Shown: positions 50,983 to 59,308 of the stretch, piece by piece
Layout of the letters: every line of letters begins with the position of its first letter
Numbering within the stretch: the stretch's first letter is position 1
Source: CAG-791 sp963657295
Lineage (GTDB): Bacteria; Bacillota; Clostridia; Lachnospirales; Lachnospiraceae
Assembly: GCA_963657295.1 (NCBI GenBank)
Contig: CAVKMX010000001.1
Coordinates: forward strand, 1 to 64,000
Length of the DNA: 64,000 nucleotides
Direction: 5' to 3'
Notes under the pieces: generated by a model
Databases searched by the model: none
Seen by the model: only the letters and a program-made list of their open reading frames with translations
Told to the model about the DNA's origin: nothing
Position numbers and translations under genes: made by a program

Positions 50983-51459
50983 TCAGGACCTCTTCGGAAA
51001 CTCCTTGCCGCATTTCGGGCAGCGCACAATGATCTTGCCTTTTCCCTTCGGAATCCGGATCTTCTGTCCGCACTGCGGGCATTTGAAAATGTGGAAGCCT
51101 GCGTTGCGCCTGCGCTGGTCGGACCAGCGCCGCAGCTTCTCCCCCGGCATCCGCAGCACGGCGCCTGCCGATCGGCCGAAGCTCCCCAGCATTCTGCCGA
51201 AGCCGCCGTTTCGAAGCCTTGCCGTCACCTCCAGGTATTTCTGATTCTCCTGATAACGCCGCGCAATGTTCCTCGAGAACATGCGGAAATACATGTAAAT
51301 CAGCAAAAACGTGGAAATCCACCACAAAAGAGAAGAGCCGAAAAACAGGTTCAGAATCACCACAGCCAGCAGGACCCATGCAAGGAACTGATTGAAGCGG
51401 TCTGTTCCGTAGCGTCCCTGCATAAAGCGGATGAATTTGTAGCGAAGTCGTTCCAACAT
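50983..51459 (-). CDS. Small membrane protein with C-terminal zinc ribbon
   Basis: This 158-residue protein has two hydrophobic segments (FLAWVLLAVVILNLFFG and SLLWWISTFLLIYMYFRMF, residues about 25-62). A basic region and a C-terminal zinc ribbon follow (CPQCGQKIRIPKGKGKIIVRCPKCGKEF). AAAGGACAG precedes the ATG. Its stop lies 2 nt before the DUF5685 ATG. The function is unknown; it may anchor the operon's soluble partners to the membrane. Confidence 0.82.
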   Translation of the reverse strand: MLERLRYKFIRFMQGRYGTDRFNQFLAWVLLAVVILNLFFGSSLLWWISTFLLIYMYFRMFSRNIARRYQENQKYLEVTARLRNGGFGRMLGSFGRSAGAVLRMPGEKLRRWSDQRRRNAGFHIFKCPQCGQKIRIPKGKGKIIVRCPKCGKEFPKRS

Positions 51460-51585
51460 GGCCGGCTGTCCTTTCTGCATGCCCGTGAATGCCGTTCCGG
51501 CACTCCCTCTCGCGGGCACCTTCCGTGTTAAATTTCCTGCCGCCCGTCGGCGGCAGCTCCCGTCAGTTACACGTTTTCGTAACTA

Positions 51586-51725
51586 TTCAGCACCCATCTC
51601 GAATTTGCTTCGCAAATCCTCGATGCGGCTGGCCAGAGGTCCTTCGGACCTTGGCCGCCTGCCAATTTCAATCGTGAATATGCCTGCAAGCAGTCAATTC
51701 ACGTTGAAATGTGGCAGGTGCTGAA
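51586..51725. repeat. Modular inverted repeat, copy 2 (inner stems A, B and C)
   Basis: Outer arms TTCAGCACC (51586-51594) and GGTGCTGAA (51717-51725) enclose three hairpins. Stem A pairs ATTTGC with GCAAAT, stem B pairs GGCCAGAGGTCC with GGACCTTGGCC, and stem C pairs CTGCCA..TTTCAA..CGTGAAT with ATTCACG..TTGAAA..TGGCAG. The shape is a four-way junction. The 11-bp TACACGTTTTC occurs on both sides (51568-51578 and 51730-51740). Confidence 0.85.
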
Positions 51726-51792
51726 CAGATACACGTTTTCATTGTAAATTTCGTCCATTCAAATGCAATGAAGTAATATCAAAAAGACTATT

Positions 51793-51839
51793 AAAAAAAA
51801 CTAAAGAGAGGACGCGTCCTCCCGGACCTCGTCCTCTCC
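51793..51839 (-). terminator. Terminator of the infC-rpmI-rplT operon
   Basis: GAGAGGACG pairs with CGTCCTCTC around an inner hairpin, followed by TTTAGTTTTTTTT on the minus strand. It lies about 30 nt after the rplT stop. Confidence 0.9.
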
Positions 51840-51869
51840 TTCTGGAATCTCTGCTGCAGCTCTGCGGAT

Positions 51870-52226
51870 TTACTGCACGCTCTTCTTGGCGACCTCTGCC
51901 AGAGCGGCAAAGCCGTTCGCATCATTGACAGCCATCTCTGCCAGCATCTTGCGGTTGATGTCCACACCGGCAACCTTGAGGCCGTGCATCAGCTGGCTGT
52001 AGGAAAGGCCGTTGATGCGGGCAGCTGCATTGATACGGGCGATCCAAAGGGACCGCATATCTCTTTTGCGCAGCTTTCTGCCCTCAAATGCAGAATTCTG
52101 CGCGCGCATAACGGACTGCTTGGCTACTCTGTACTGGCTGGATCTTGCTCCTCTGTAGCCCTTTGCGAGCTTCAGAACTCTGTTGTGCTTCTTCTTGGCG
52201 TTCAAACCGCCCTTAATTCTTGCCAT
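51870..52226 (-). CDS. rplT: 50S ribosomal protein L20
   Basis: L20 (118 residues) binds 23S rRNA and is needed early in large-subunit assembly; in Firmicutes it also represses its own operon through the leader. The sequence MARIKGGLNAKKKHNRVLKLAKGYRG and RRDMRSLWIARINAAAR-type region are typical. It is the last gene of infC-rpmI-rplT, with a strong terminator. Confidence 0.98.
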   Translation of the reverse strand: MARIKGGLNAKKKHNRVLKLAKGYRGARSSQYRVAKQSVMRAQNSAFEGRKLRKRDMRSLWIARINAAARINGLSYSQLMHGLKVAGVDINRKMLAEMAVNDANGFAALAEVAKKSVQ

Positions 52227-52269
52227 CTTCTGTATCCTCCATCAAACTCGTTACTCTCATGCACCCGTA

Positions 52270-52467
52270 TCAGAGGTAAGGCATGATCTTCTTCATGTTC
52301 TTTACGTTCGTTGCATCCGTAACTGCAGGCTGACGAAGGTTTCTCTTTCTCTTCGTGGTCTTCTTGGTAAGGATGTGGCTCTTATAAGCCTTGCTGCGAA
52401 TCAGCTTACCATTTCCGCTGAGTTTGAAGCGCTTTGCAGCGGATCTGTTGGTTTTCATTCTGGGCAT
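52270..52467 (-). CDS. rpmI: 50S ribosomal protein L35
   Basis: L35 (65 residues) starts MPRMKTNRSAAKRFKLSGNG, the standard family N-terminus. GGAGG lies upstream of the ATG at 52467; a longer frame reading MHEPDQKEERT has no family support. It lies between infC and rplT. Confidence 0.98.
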   Translation of the reverse strand: MPRMKTNRSAAKRFKLSGNGKLIRSKAYKSHILTKKTTKRKRNLRQPAVTDATNVKNMKKIMPYL

Positions 52468-52589
52468 AGTACGTTCCTCCTTCTGATCCGGTTCATGCAC
52501 CGGTCTGTTCTATTCAGATCACAGTCCCTGCGCGTACTCCTGCATGGGCTGTCATCATCCAACTCGTTTCCCGCAGCTGCGAAGATCCT

Positions 52590-53135
52590 TCAGTTCTTCT
52601 TCTGCACGAGAAACAGAGACATGGACCTTCCTTCCACCTTCGGTGCCTTATCCACCACCGCGATGTCCACCAGAGAATTGGCAAAATCCGTCAGGATATG
52701 AACGCTCTCGTTCATATGTGCCATCTCACGGCCGCGGAAACGGATGGTCACCTTTACGCGGTCCCCGCGCTCCAGGAACTTTCTCGCAGCGCCGACCTTC
52801 GTGTTCAGGTCATTCTGATCGATGTTGGGAGACATGCGGATTTCCTTGATCTCCACCACATGCTGCTTCTTCTTCGCTTCCTTTTCCTTCCGAAGCTTCT
52901 CGTACTTAAACTTTCCGTAATCGATGATGCGGCATACCGGCGGCTGCGCGGTGGCTGCAATCAATACGAGATCAAGCTCGGCATCGCGTGCCATGCGAAG
53001 AGCCTGCTCTGTCGGCATCACGCCAAGCTGCTCCCCGTCCGAACCGATGACGCGGATTTCTCTGTCGCGGATCTGCTCATTGATGGGCGCCTCCGGTCTG
53101 CGCTGTTGTCTGCGATTGTAGTTGTTGTTATTAAT
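52590..53135 (-). CDS. infC: Translation initiation factor IF-3
   Basis: IF-3 (181 residues) prevents early subunit joining and checks the start codon. The N-terminal domain (PINEQIRDREIRVIGSDGEQLGVM) and C-terminal domain (EIRMSPNIDQNDLNTKVGAARKFL and RFRGREMAHM) are complete. The gene starts with ATT at 53135, 8 nt after GGAGG; no ATG or GTG is available that would include the whole N-terminal domain. Rare ATT/ATA starts are the known basis of infC autoregulation. Confidence 0.95.
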   Translation of the reverse strand: MNNNNYNRRQQRRPEAPINEQIRDREIRVIGSDGEQLGVMPTEQALRMARDAELDLVLIAATAQPPVCRIIDYGKFKYEKLRKEKEAKKKQHVVEIKEIRMSPNIDQNDLNTKVGAARKFLERGDRVKVTIRFRGREMAHMNESVHILTDFANSLVDIAVVDKAPKVEGRSMSLFLVQKKN

Positions 53136-53154
53136 TGCTCTTCCCTCCCCTGAG

Positions 53155-53189
53155 AAAAAGAAAAACCGACGGCAGAGCTCCCACCGTCA
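53155..53189 (-). promoter_or_regulatory. Attenuator hairpin before infC
   Basis: GACGG pairs with CCGTC around a GC-rich loop, followed by GGTTTTTCTTTTTC on the minus strand, only 20 nt before the infC start. A terminator-like hairpin here fits the leader control (L20-type) known for this operon in Firmicutes. Confidence 0.65.
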
Positions 53190-53528
53190 GTTCACAATCC
53201 GCAGTACACCGCAGCGCTGTCCGATTCGGAAACGGACGCCGCCGTTCGTCTCCTCATTCTGCACCTGCGCTGCCTCTGTCTGCATCCCGCTGCATACACA
53301 GCAGACACTGCTGCCGAATCCCGGACAGGCGCTCCCGCCTTCCTGATCTCCTCCCTGACGGAGGATCGGATCCGACCGCTCTCATGTCTGTATGCGCGCC
53401 CGACGGGCCGCAGACAAATCCGCGTATCTCATGAACTCTGCCGACGCCGACGCGGATCAGAATCCGCCGGACCGGTCAGGTGAGAGTCTCCCGCAGCGAA
53501 CTGCGGAGCTCTGCTTGCTGTTGTCTGA
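53190..53528 (-). other. Upstream leader region of infC
   Basis: About 340 nt between asnB and the infC attenuator hold no recognisable gene. A 21-codon frame starting MRRRTAASVSESDSAAVYCG ends just before the attenuator but lacks a convincing ribosome site. No clear -10/-35 pair is visible, so the infC promoter was not placed. Confidence 0.4.
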
Positions 53529-55586
53529 TCACTCAGACTCTGAAACAATACCATCCGCAGGTCTGCCTGTCAAGCGAATTCCGCCGGCAGCATTCTGCTC
53601 TTCCATCTCCAGCCATGCCTGGAACATCAGGATGTACCAGAGCTGCACACGCCAGATGCCGCTTTCCGTGAACTCCTCCCAGATCCTGCGGACCACGGCG
53701 GCATTCAGATATCCCTGCCGCCTGATTTTCGTATCGTCCAGGAGCTCCTCCGCCCAGCCGCGCAGCCCGGGATCCTCCCGAAGCCATTTGCGGATCGGTA
53801 TGGAAAAGCCCTTTTTGGGGCGATCCATCATCTCCCGCGGAACATATCGATAGAGCACATCCCGGAGCACCAGCTTGCCGGTATCCTTCTCCCGAAGATA
53901 CTCCAGCGGCAGTGTCCAGGCGAATTCCACCACATCGCGGTCCAGGAAGGGCACCCTGGTTTCCAGCGACACCGCCATGGCCGTGCGGTCCACCTTCACC
54001 AGAATATCATCCGGATGATACAGCCGCAGATCCATCAGCATAATGTCATGGCACACCTCTCCCGTGACATCCTCCCCCGTCTGCGTATATGCATAAGGGA
54101 GTGCCCCGTGGCAGAGTGCAATCTGATTCCACAGGGGATCCGTTTCGAAGGAGAGCCGATAAACCTCCTCCGGACTTCTTGCCTGCAGTATCTGACTTTT
54201 GATTCGGAGCAGATCACGGGAGGCCAGCGGACTGTGCTCCAGCATGCTCCCCGCCGTCCTGCGCAGCGCATACGGGATGTTCCGGATCTTGTCCCACTTG
54301 CGTGCCGTCGCAGGATAATCATAATAGCCGCAGAACAGCTCATCCCCGGCATCTCCTGAGAGCGAGACCGTCACATGCTCCCTTGTGAGCTTGCTGACCA
54401 GATAGGTCGGAATCTGGGAGGAGTCCGCAAAGGGCTCTGCGAACATCGCAGGCAGCAGCGGAATCACTGCCTTTGCATCCTCCTCCGTGATGGTCAGCTC
54501 CGTGTGCTCAGTGCCAAGATGCCGTGCAATCTGCGCAGCATACGCCGCCTCGTTGTAGGCGGGATCCTCCATTCCTATGGTAAAGGTCCGCACCCTTTGT
54601 CCGCCCCGGCTCTCCTGCTGCATCAGGGACACCACCGTGGCCGAATCAATCCCTGCAGACAGAAAGGCCCCCAGCGGAACGTCCGACACCATCTGGTCCC
54701 GGATGGATGCCCGCAGGAGCCGTTCCAGCTCATCCGCTGCCTCCTGCCTCGTTCCAGTGAAGAGATTCTTCTGGCCGCGGACGGCTGTCTCCGTCATCGA
54801 CCAGTAGGTTTCCTGCCGCTTCTGCTCTTGGTCAAAGGGGAAGGGCAGTGTCAGGATGGTTCCGGGCTCCAGCTTGTAGATGTCTTCATAGATGCTGTAG
54901 GGCGCCGGAATCACGCCGTGCTCAAAGTACAGATCCAGTACCTCCCGGCGGATCGGATTGGAAAACCCCCGGATGCTGCGCAGACTCCCGAGATCGGATG
55001 CAAAGGCGAAAACGACGGAGCTTCCGCCTTTTTCACAGCCATGACCAATACAGTCAATGCCCGCTTCCCGTACCTCCCGGCGGATCCAGCCGTAGTAAAG
55101 CGGCTTTTCGCCGACCCGATCCCGGGCCAGAGTCAGGACACGCCTCTCGATGTCATAGGAAGCAAGGGCGAACATTCCCTTGCATTTCTGCAGCGCCTTC
55201 TCCACGCCGTAGAATTCCGCCGCCTCCTGGAGAATCTCCGTGTCGCAGGTGCTGCGCAGGGAGAGCCTCCCGCCGCGCCGGCCAAGATCCCTCTCCAGCT
55301 GTGCCCGCACGTCTGCGTGATTGTAAATTTCTCCGTTATAGACAAGGACGGTTTTCCCGGAATGCGATACCATCGGCTGTGCGCCGTTCTTCGACAAATC
55401 CAGAATTGACAGCCGCTGATGTCCCAGCGTACACAGTCCGTCGGGAGAGACCCAGGTCCCGCCGCCGTCCGGTCCCCGGTGCAGCATGCGGTCCCGCATG
55501 CGCTGCATGTTCCCGCGCTGATCCTCTGCCGCTCCCGCTGCTCCGGCCTGCTGTCCGATATTCAGAATTCCGGCAATCCCGCACAT
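53529..55586 (-). CDS. asnB: Asparagine synthetase (glutamine-hydrolysing)
   Basis: AsnB (685 residues) makes asparagine from aspartate, ATP and glutamine. It starts MCGIAGILNIGQQ, where Cys2 is the glutaminase nucleophile after Met removal. The glutaminase domain has GHQRLSILDLS and VLVYNGEIYNH. The synthetase domain has the ATP loop SAGIDSATVVSLM (SAG in place of the common SGG) and SLSGDAGDELFCGYYDY. The start is fixed by the Cys2 requirement; AAAGAGAG is upstream. It is about 50 residues longer than most, and lies after glucokinase. Confidence 0.93.
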   Translation of the reverse strand: MCGIAGILNIGQQAGAAGAAEDQRGNMQRMRDRMLHRGPDGGGTWVSPDGLCTLGHQRLSILDLSKNGAQPMVSHSGKTVLVYNGEIYNHADVRAQLERDLGRRGGRLSLRSTCDTEILQEAAEFYGVEKALQKCKGMFALASYDIERRVLTLARDRVGEKPLYYGWIRREVREAGIDCIGHGCEKGGSSVVFAFASDLGSLRSIRGFSNPIRREVLDLYFEHGVIPAPYSIYEDIYKLEPGTILTLPFPFDQEQKRQETYWSMTETAVRGQKNLFTGTRQEAADELERLLRASIRDQMVSDVPLGAFLSAGIDSATVVSLMQQESRGGQRVRTFTIGMEDPAYNEAAYAAQIARHLGTEHTELTITEEDAKAVIPLLPAMFAEPFADSSQIPTYLVSKLTREHVTVSLSGDAGDELFCGYYDYPATARKWDKIRNIPYALRRTAGSMLEHSPLASRDLLRIKSQILQARSPEEVYRLSFETDPLWNQIALCHGALPYAYTQTGEDVTGEVCHDIMLMDLRLYHPDDILVKVDRTAMAVSLETRVPFLDRDVVEFAWTLPLEYLREKDTGKLVLRDVLYRYVPREMMDRPKKGFSIPIRKWLREDPGLRGWAEELLDDTKIRRQGYLNAAVVRRIWEEFTESGIWRVQLWYILMFQAWLEMEEQNAAGGIRLTGRPADGIVSESE

Positions 55587-55635
55587 GTGTTCTCTCTTTA
55601 CTCCCGTCAGAAGCCGTATCCGTGCCGGTCTCTCC

Positions 55636-56586
55636 TCATTGGAGCACCATTCGCACCGCACCGTACATGCCGGCATCGTTTCCCAGCTTCGCCAGCTTGA
55701 ACACGGTTGTCCGGCACGCATGGAACGCCGCCGGCGCATAATATTTCTCCACTGCCTCCAGAATGATCTCTCCTGCTCTGGAAACACCACCACCGATCAC
55801 GAAGACCTCCGGATCCACCACCGCCGCTATCTGCGCCAATGCCTCTCCCAGTTTCCTGCCGAAGGCATCCACCATGGACAGGGCAAAGGCATCGTTCTCC
55901 TTGGCCGCATCGAAGATGAGCTTGGCGCTCAGCCGGTCATCGTCCTTGAGAACGGTCGCCTTCTTCGTTTCTGCGAGCTTCTTCCTGGTCACACGGACAA
56001 TGCCGCTGGCCGAGGCATATTGCTCCAGACAGCCGTGCTTGCCGCAGTTGCAGGCATCCGGCTCGTGCTCCTCCACCTTCATGTGGCCGATTTCCGCGCC
56101 GGCGCCGTGCGAGCCTGAAACAATCTTTCCGTCCAGAATCAGACCGCCGCCGACTCCCGTCCCGAGCGTCACCAGGACCACATTCTGATACCCCTGGCCG
56201 CCGCCCTTCCACTGCTCGCCGAGGGCTGCCACATTGGCATCGTTTCCGACCTTAACCGTCATCCCGTTCAGGGCGTCCGAGAGAATCTCTCGCACATCCA
56301 TCACGCCCCAGTGCAAATTGACGGCCTGGTTCACAACGCCGGTCTCCAGCACAGGGCCCGGCACACCGATGCCGAGGCCTGCCACCTCCGATGCCGAGAT
56401 TCCCTTCTCCTCCATCCTGGCCTTTACGGATGCCGCAACATCCCCCAGTATATAACGTCCGTTTTCCTCGGTTCTGGTGGGAATTTCCCAGCTCTCGAGA
56501 AGTGTCTCCCTCTGCGCATCAAAAAGTCCGTGCTTGATCGTCGTTCCGCCCACGTCAATGCCAAATGCATACCGTACCTGTTCCAT
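55636..56586 (-). CDS. glcK: ROK family glucokinase
   Basis: This 316-residue ROK kinase likely phosphorylates glucose with ATP. The ATP-binding FGIDVGGTTIKHGLF, the sugar-binding GNDANVAALGE and the zinc motif CNCGKHGCLEQYAS are all present, with the ROK signature LVTLGTGVGGGLILDGKI. It has no DNA-binding domain, unlike the ROK protein at 2.3-3.4 kb. It is 12 nt after the amino acid transporter ATPase, in an unusual context between nitrogen-related genes. Confidence 0.92.
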   Translation of the reverse strand: MEQVRYAFGIDVGGTTIKHGLFDAQRETLLESWEIPTRTEENGRYILGDVAASVKARMEEKGISASEVAGLGIGVPGPVLETGVVNQAVNLHWGVMDVREILSDALNGMTVKVGNDANVAALGEQWKGGGQGYQNVVLVTLGTGVGGGLILDGKIVSGSHGAGAEIGHMKVEEHEPDACNCGKHGCLEQYASASGIVRVTRKKLAETKKATVLKDDDRLSAKLIFDAAKENDAFALSMVDAFGRKLGEALAQIAAVVDPEVFVIGGGVSRAGEIILEAVEKYYAPAAFHACRTTVFKLAKLGNDAGMYGAVRMVLQ

Positions 56587-56598
56587 AGCATCCTCCCC

Positions 56599-57357
56599 TT
56601 AGTATTTTGTCAGGAACTGCCTCGTGCGCTCCTCCTTCGGATTCCCGAAGACCTCCTCCGGAGTCCCCTGCTCGGCAATCTTTCCCTCATCCATGAAGAT
56701 GACCTGATCGGACACATCCCGGGCAAAGCTCATCTCATGCGTCACGATGATCATCGTGGTGTGCTGGTCTGCAAGCCCCCGGATTACCTTCAGCACCTCA
56801 CCGGTGAGCTCCGGATCCAGGGCAGAGGTCGGCTCATCAAAGCAGAGAATGTCCGGATGCAGGGCAAGTGCTCTGGCAATCGCCACCCGCTGCTGCTGAC
56901 CGCCGGAGAGCTGGTGCGGATAATTGTCCTTCCGATTGGACAGGCCCATCTGTTCCAGAAGCCGCTCCGCGTCCTCCCGGATCCTTGTCTCCTCCGCAGA
57001 GCCGCTTGCCTTCGCATGAAGAGACGGCGCCAGCATGACATTCTCCAGTGCCGTATATTGCGGAAACAGGTGGAAGGACTGGAACACCAGCCCGAAATGG
57101 AGTCGCTTTTCCCGCAGCCGGGCATCGCTCAGCCTTTCCTTTTGAGCTCCATCATACAACACATCGCCCCGCAGGGAAATGATGCCCTTATCCGGCAGCT
57201 CCAGAAAATTCAGACAACGCAGCAGCGTCGTCTTGCCGGATCCGGAGGAGCCGATGATGGACAGCGCGGTTCCCTCTTCCATGGAAAAGGAAATATCCTT
57301 CAAAACCTCGGTTTCCCCGAAGCTCTTCTGAATGTTCTTCACTTCCAAAATTGCCAT
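56599..57357 (-). CDS. Polar amino acid ABC transporter ATP-binding protein (GlnQ type)
   Basis: This 252-residue ATPase powers the permease encoded upstream. Walker A GSSGSGKTTLLRCLNF, Q-loop FQSFHLFPQYTALENV, signature LSGGQQQRVAIARAL, Walker B ILCFDEPTSALDPE and the switch His in VTHEMSFA are intact. It has the PAAT-type N-terminus AILEVKNIQKSFGETEVLK. It lies 20 nt after the permease gene. Confidence 0.95.
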   Translation of the reverse strand: MAILEVKNIQKSFGETEVLKDISFSMEEGTALSIIGSSGSGKTTLLRCLNFLELPDKGIISLRGDVLYDGAQKERLSDARLREKRLHFGLVFQSFHLFPQYTALENVMLAPSLHAKASGSAEETRIREDAERLLEQMGLSNRKDNYPHQLSGGQQQRVAIARALALHPDILCFDEPTSALDPELTGEVLKVIRGLADQHTTMIIVTHEMSFARDVSDQVIFMDEGKIAEQGTPEEVFGNPKEERTRQFLTKY

Positions 57358-57377
57358 AGCCGTCTCTCCCTGCGCAA

Positions 57378-58034
57378 TCAGCGGAAATAATCCAGTTTCT
57401 TCTCAATATAGTCGAACAGCAGCGTCAAAAGTCCGGAGAACAGGAGATAGAAAACACCGGTGTAGAACAGCGGCCAGATGATGCCGGCGCTCTTGATGTA
57501 GGCCTGTCCGTTCCAGATGATCTCATAGACCGCAATGACGCGGGCCAGCGAGGTATCCTTCACCAGAGTAATGATTTCGTTGGAAATCGGCGGAACGATC
57601 CGCTTGATCACCTGCAGCAGGACCACCTTTCGGAAGATCTGTCCCTTGGTCATGCCAAGGACATACCCGGCCTCATACTGTCCCACCGGAATGGATTGAA
57701 TCCCGCCGCGATAAATCTCCGAAAAATAGCAGGAATAATTCAGGACAAAGGCAAACAATGCCGCCGCGAAACGCCCGGTGCTCCCGGACCCCCACCAGTT
57801 GTTGCCCAGCAGAATGCCGGGACCGTAATAGAAAACCAGCAGCTGCAGGAGCAGCGGCGTTCCGCGGATGATCCAGATCAGGAATTTCAGCGGGTACTGC
57901 ACCAGCTTCACCCTGCTCATGGAGCCAAGGCTCATGAGCAGTCCCAGCGGAAGGGAAAAGAGAAGCGTGAGGCCGAACAGCTTCAGTGTCCCCAGGAAAC
58001 CCTCCAAAAGTGATAATGTTACTTCCAAAAACAT
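57378..58034 (-). CDS. Polar amino acid ABC transporter permease
   Basis: This 218-residue His/Glu/Gln/Arg-type permease has about five membrane segments. Conserved parts are FLGTLKLFGLTLLFSLPLG, RGTPLLLQLLVFYYG, the glycine-rich EIYRGGIQSIPVGQYEAG and the EAA-like LGMTKGQIFRKVVLLQVIKRIVPPISNEII. The start follows GGGAGG. It lies between the receptor and ATPase genes. Confidence 0.94.
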   Translation of the reverse strand: MFLEVTLSLLEGFLGTLKLFGLTLLFSLPLGLLMSLGSMSRVKLVQYPLKFLIWIIRGTPLLLQLLVFYYGPGILLGNNWWGSGSTGRFAAALFAFVLNYSCYFSEIYRGGIQSIPVGQYEAGYVLGMTKGQIFRKVVLLQVIKRIVPPISNEIITLVKDTSLARVIAVYEIIWNGQAYIKSAGIIWPLFYTGVFYLLFSGLLTLLFDYIEKKLDYFR

Positions 58035-58061
58035 AGCGTTGTCCTCCCGCAGACGCCACAA

Positions 58062-58093
58062 GTGCAAGGCCGGACCTTCGTCCGGTCTTGCAC
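58062..58093 (-). other. Intercistronic stem-loop after amino acid receptor gene
   Basis: GTGCAAGACCGGAC pairs with GTCCGGCCTTGCAC (one mismatch) around GAAG. It has no T-run. Like the hairpins at 825 and 30415, it sits between a receptor gene and its membrane components, and may adjust their ratio. Confidence 0.65.
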
Positions 58094-58170
58094 CCCTTCG
58101 TCTGCATAACAGGTATCCGTCTGTATCACCCCGGATTCCCCTGCAAATCCGCTGTCTGCCTGCTGCCCGC

Positions 58171-59070
58171 TTACTGTGCCTGTTCTACCAGAGAATCCTG
58201 CACACCGTACTGCTCTGCCGTCTCCTGCATCGAGCCGTCCGCATAGAACTTCACAAACTCATCATTGATGTATGCTGCAAGATCCGATCCCTTTCTGCAG
58301 CCAACGCCGTATTCCTCCGTCGTCAGCTCCACGGTATGCGTCAGATCCGGATAATCCGTTCCCTCGCCGATCATTGCACCGGCCATCAGAAGGTCAATGA
58401 TGCTGGCATCCGATGTGCCGGCCTCTACCTCCATCAGCGTATCCGCCTGAGAGGTCAGGGACGTGTAGTCGAACCCGTACTCCTCCGCAGCCGCCTCCCC
58501 TGCAGACCCGGCCTCCACCGCAAAGGCAAGATCCTTCATGCTCTCTGTATCCGGATAATTCTCCGCCTTGTCGGCCGGAAGTACCACCACCTGCGCATTG
58601 TTGCAGTAGGCATTGGTGCACTCCATGGAAGACGTCACCTCATCGGTCAGCGTCATGCCGTTCCATACCACATCGATGCTCTTATTGTTCAGCTCCAGAA
58701 TCTTGTTGTCCCAGTCGATCTCAACAAACTGAACCTCTACGCCGAGATCCTCCGCGACCTTCTTCGCCATATCCGCGTCAAAGCCGATCCAATCGCCGTT
58801 CTCGTCCTTGTAATCCATGGGCTCGAAATCGGTGATGCCGACGATCAGGGTACCCTTTCCCTGAACATATGCCACATCGCTGTCGGCCGCATCCGCCGTC
58901 TCCTCGGACGCATCCGACGATTCCTCTGCCGCATCCCCGGTGTCTTCTGCACCTTCCTCTGTGCTCTCCTGTGCAGCCGCCTCCGTCGTTTCCCCGGATC
59001 CGCCGCAGCCCGCCAGCATGCTCATTGCCGTCATGGCAGTCAATACAACAGCCAGTGCCTTCTTTTTCAT
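58171..59070 (-). CDS. Polar amino acid ABC transporter substrate-binding lipoprotein
   Basis: This 299-residue SBP_bac_3 receptor has a lipoprotein signal peptide (lipobox LAGC, Cys22) and an unusually acidic Glu/Asp/Ala/Ser/Thr linker (residues 25-68). The binding domain starts TLIVGITDFEPMDYKDENGDW and has GFDADMAKKVAEDLGVEVQFVE and IDVVWNGMTLT. GGAGGAG precedes the ATG. It is the first gene of the receptor-permease-ATPase unit, so this transporter is complete. Confidence 0.93.
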   Translation of the reverse strand: MKKKALAVVLTAMTAMSMLAGCGGSGETTEAAAQESTEEGAEDTGDAAEESSDASEETADAADSDVAYVQGKGTLIVGITDFEPMDYKDENGDWIGFDADMAKKVAEDLGVEVQFVEIDWDNKILELNNKSIDVVWNGMTLTDEVTSSMECTNAYCNNAQVVVLPADKAENYPDTESMKDLAFAVEAGSAGEAAAEEYGFDYTSLTSQADTLMEVEAGTSDASIIDLLMAGAMIGEGTDYPDLTHTVELTTEEYGVGCRKGSDLAAYINDEFVKFYADGSMQETAEQYGVQDSLVEQAQ

Positions 59071-59143
59071 AATTCTCCTCCATCCCGCAGGCGCATTCCC
59101 GCACAACCCGCATTCTGCCGCGCCTTCGTTTTAACATGCTAGC

Positions 59144-59172
59144 ACTTTACCACAGGAAAGCGTTCAGGGCAA
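59144..59172 (-). promoter_or_regulatory. Predicted promoter of the amino acid transporter operon
   Basis: TTGCCC (59167-59172), 17 bp and TAAAGT (59144-59149) on the minus strand, about 75 nt before the receptor ATG. Confidence 0.55.
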
Positions 59173-59308
59173 GCTTTTCTTAATGTATCTGTTTCGCACC
59201 TGTACCGGCTGTAACATTTCCATGTTCCCCTCGTATGTATGGGTGTAAGACAAAGAGACAGCTGCCTGGGGAGGCAGCGGAATAGAATGAACAGAAAGGA
59301 GATACACG

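Noticed and set aside
51568..51740. 11-bp direct repeats around modular repeat copy 2 as a target-site duplication
   Set aside because: Copies 1 and 3 show no matching flanking duplication, so insertion by a duplicating transposase is not proven; kept only as an observation.
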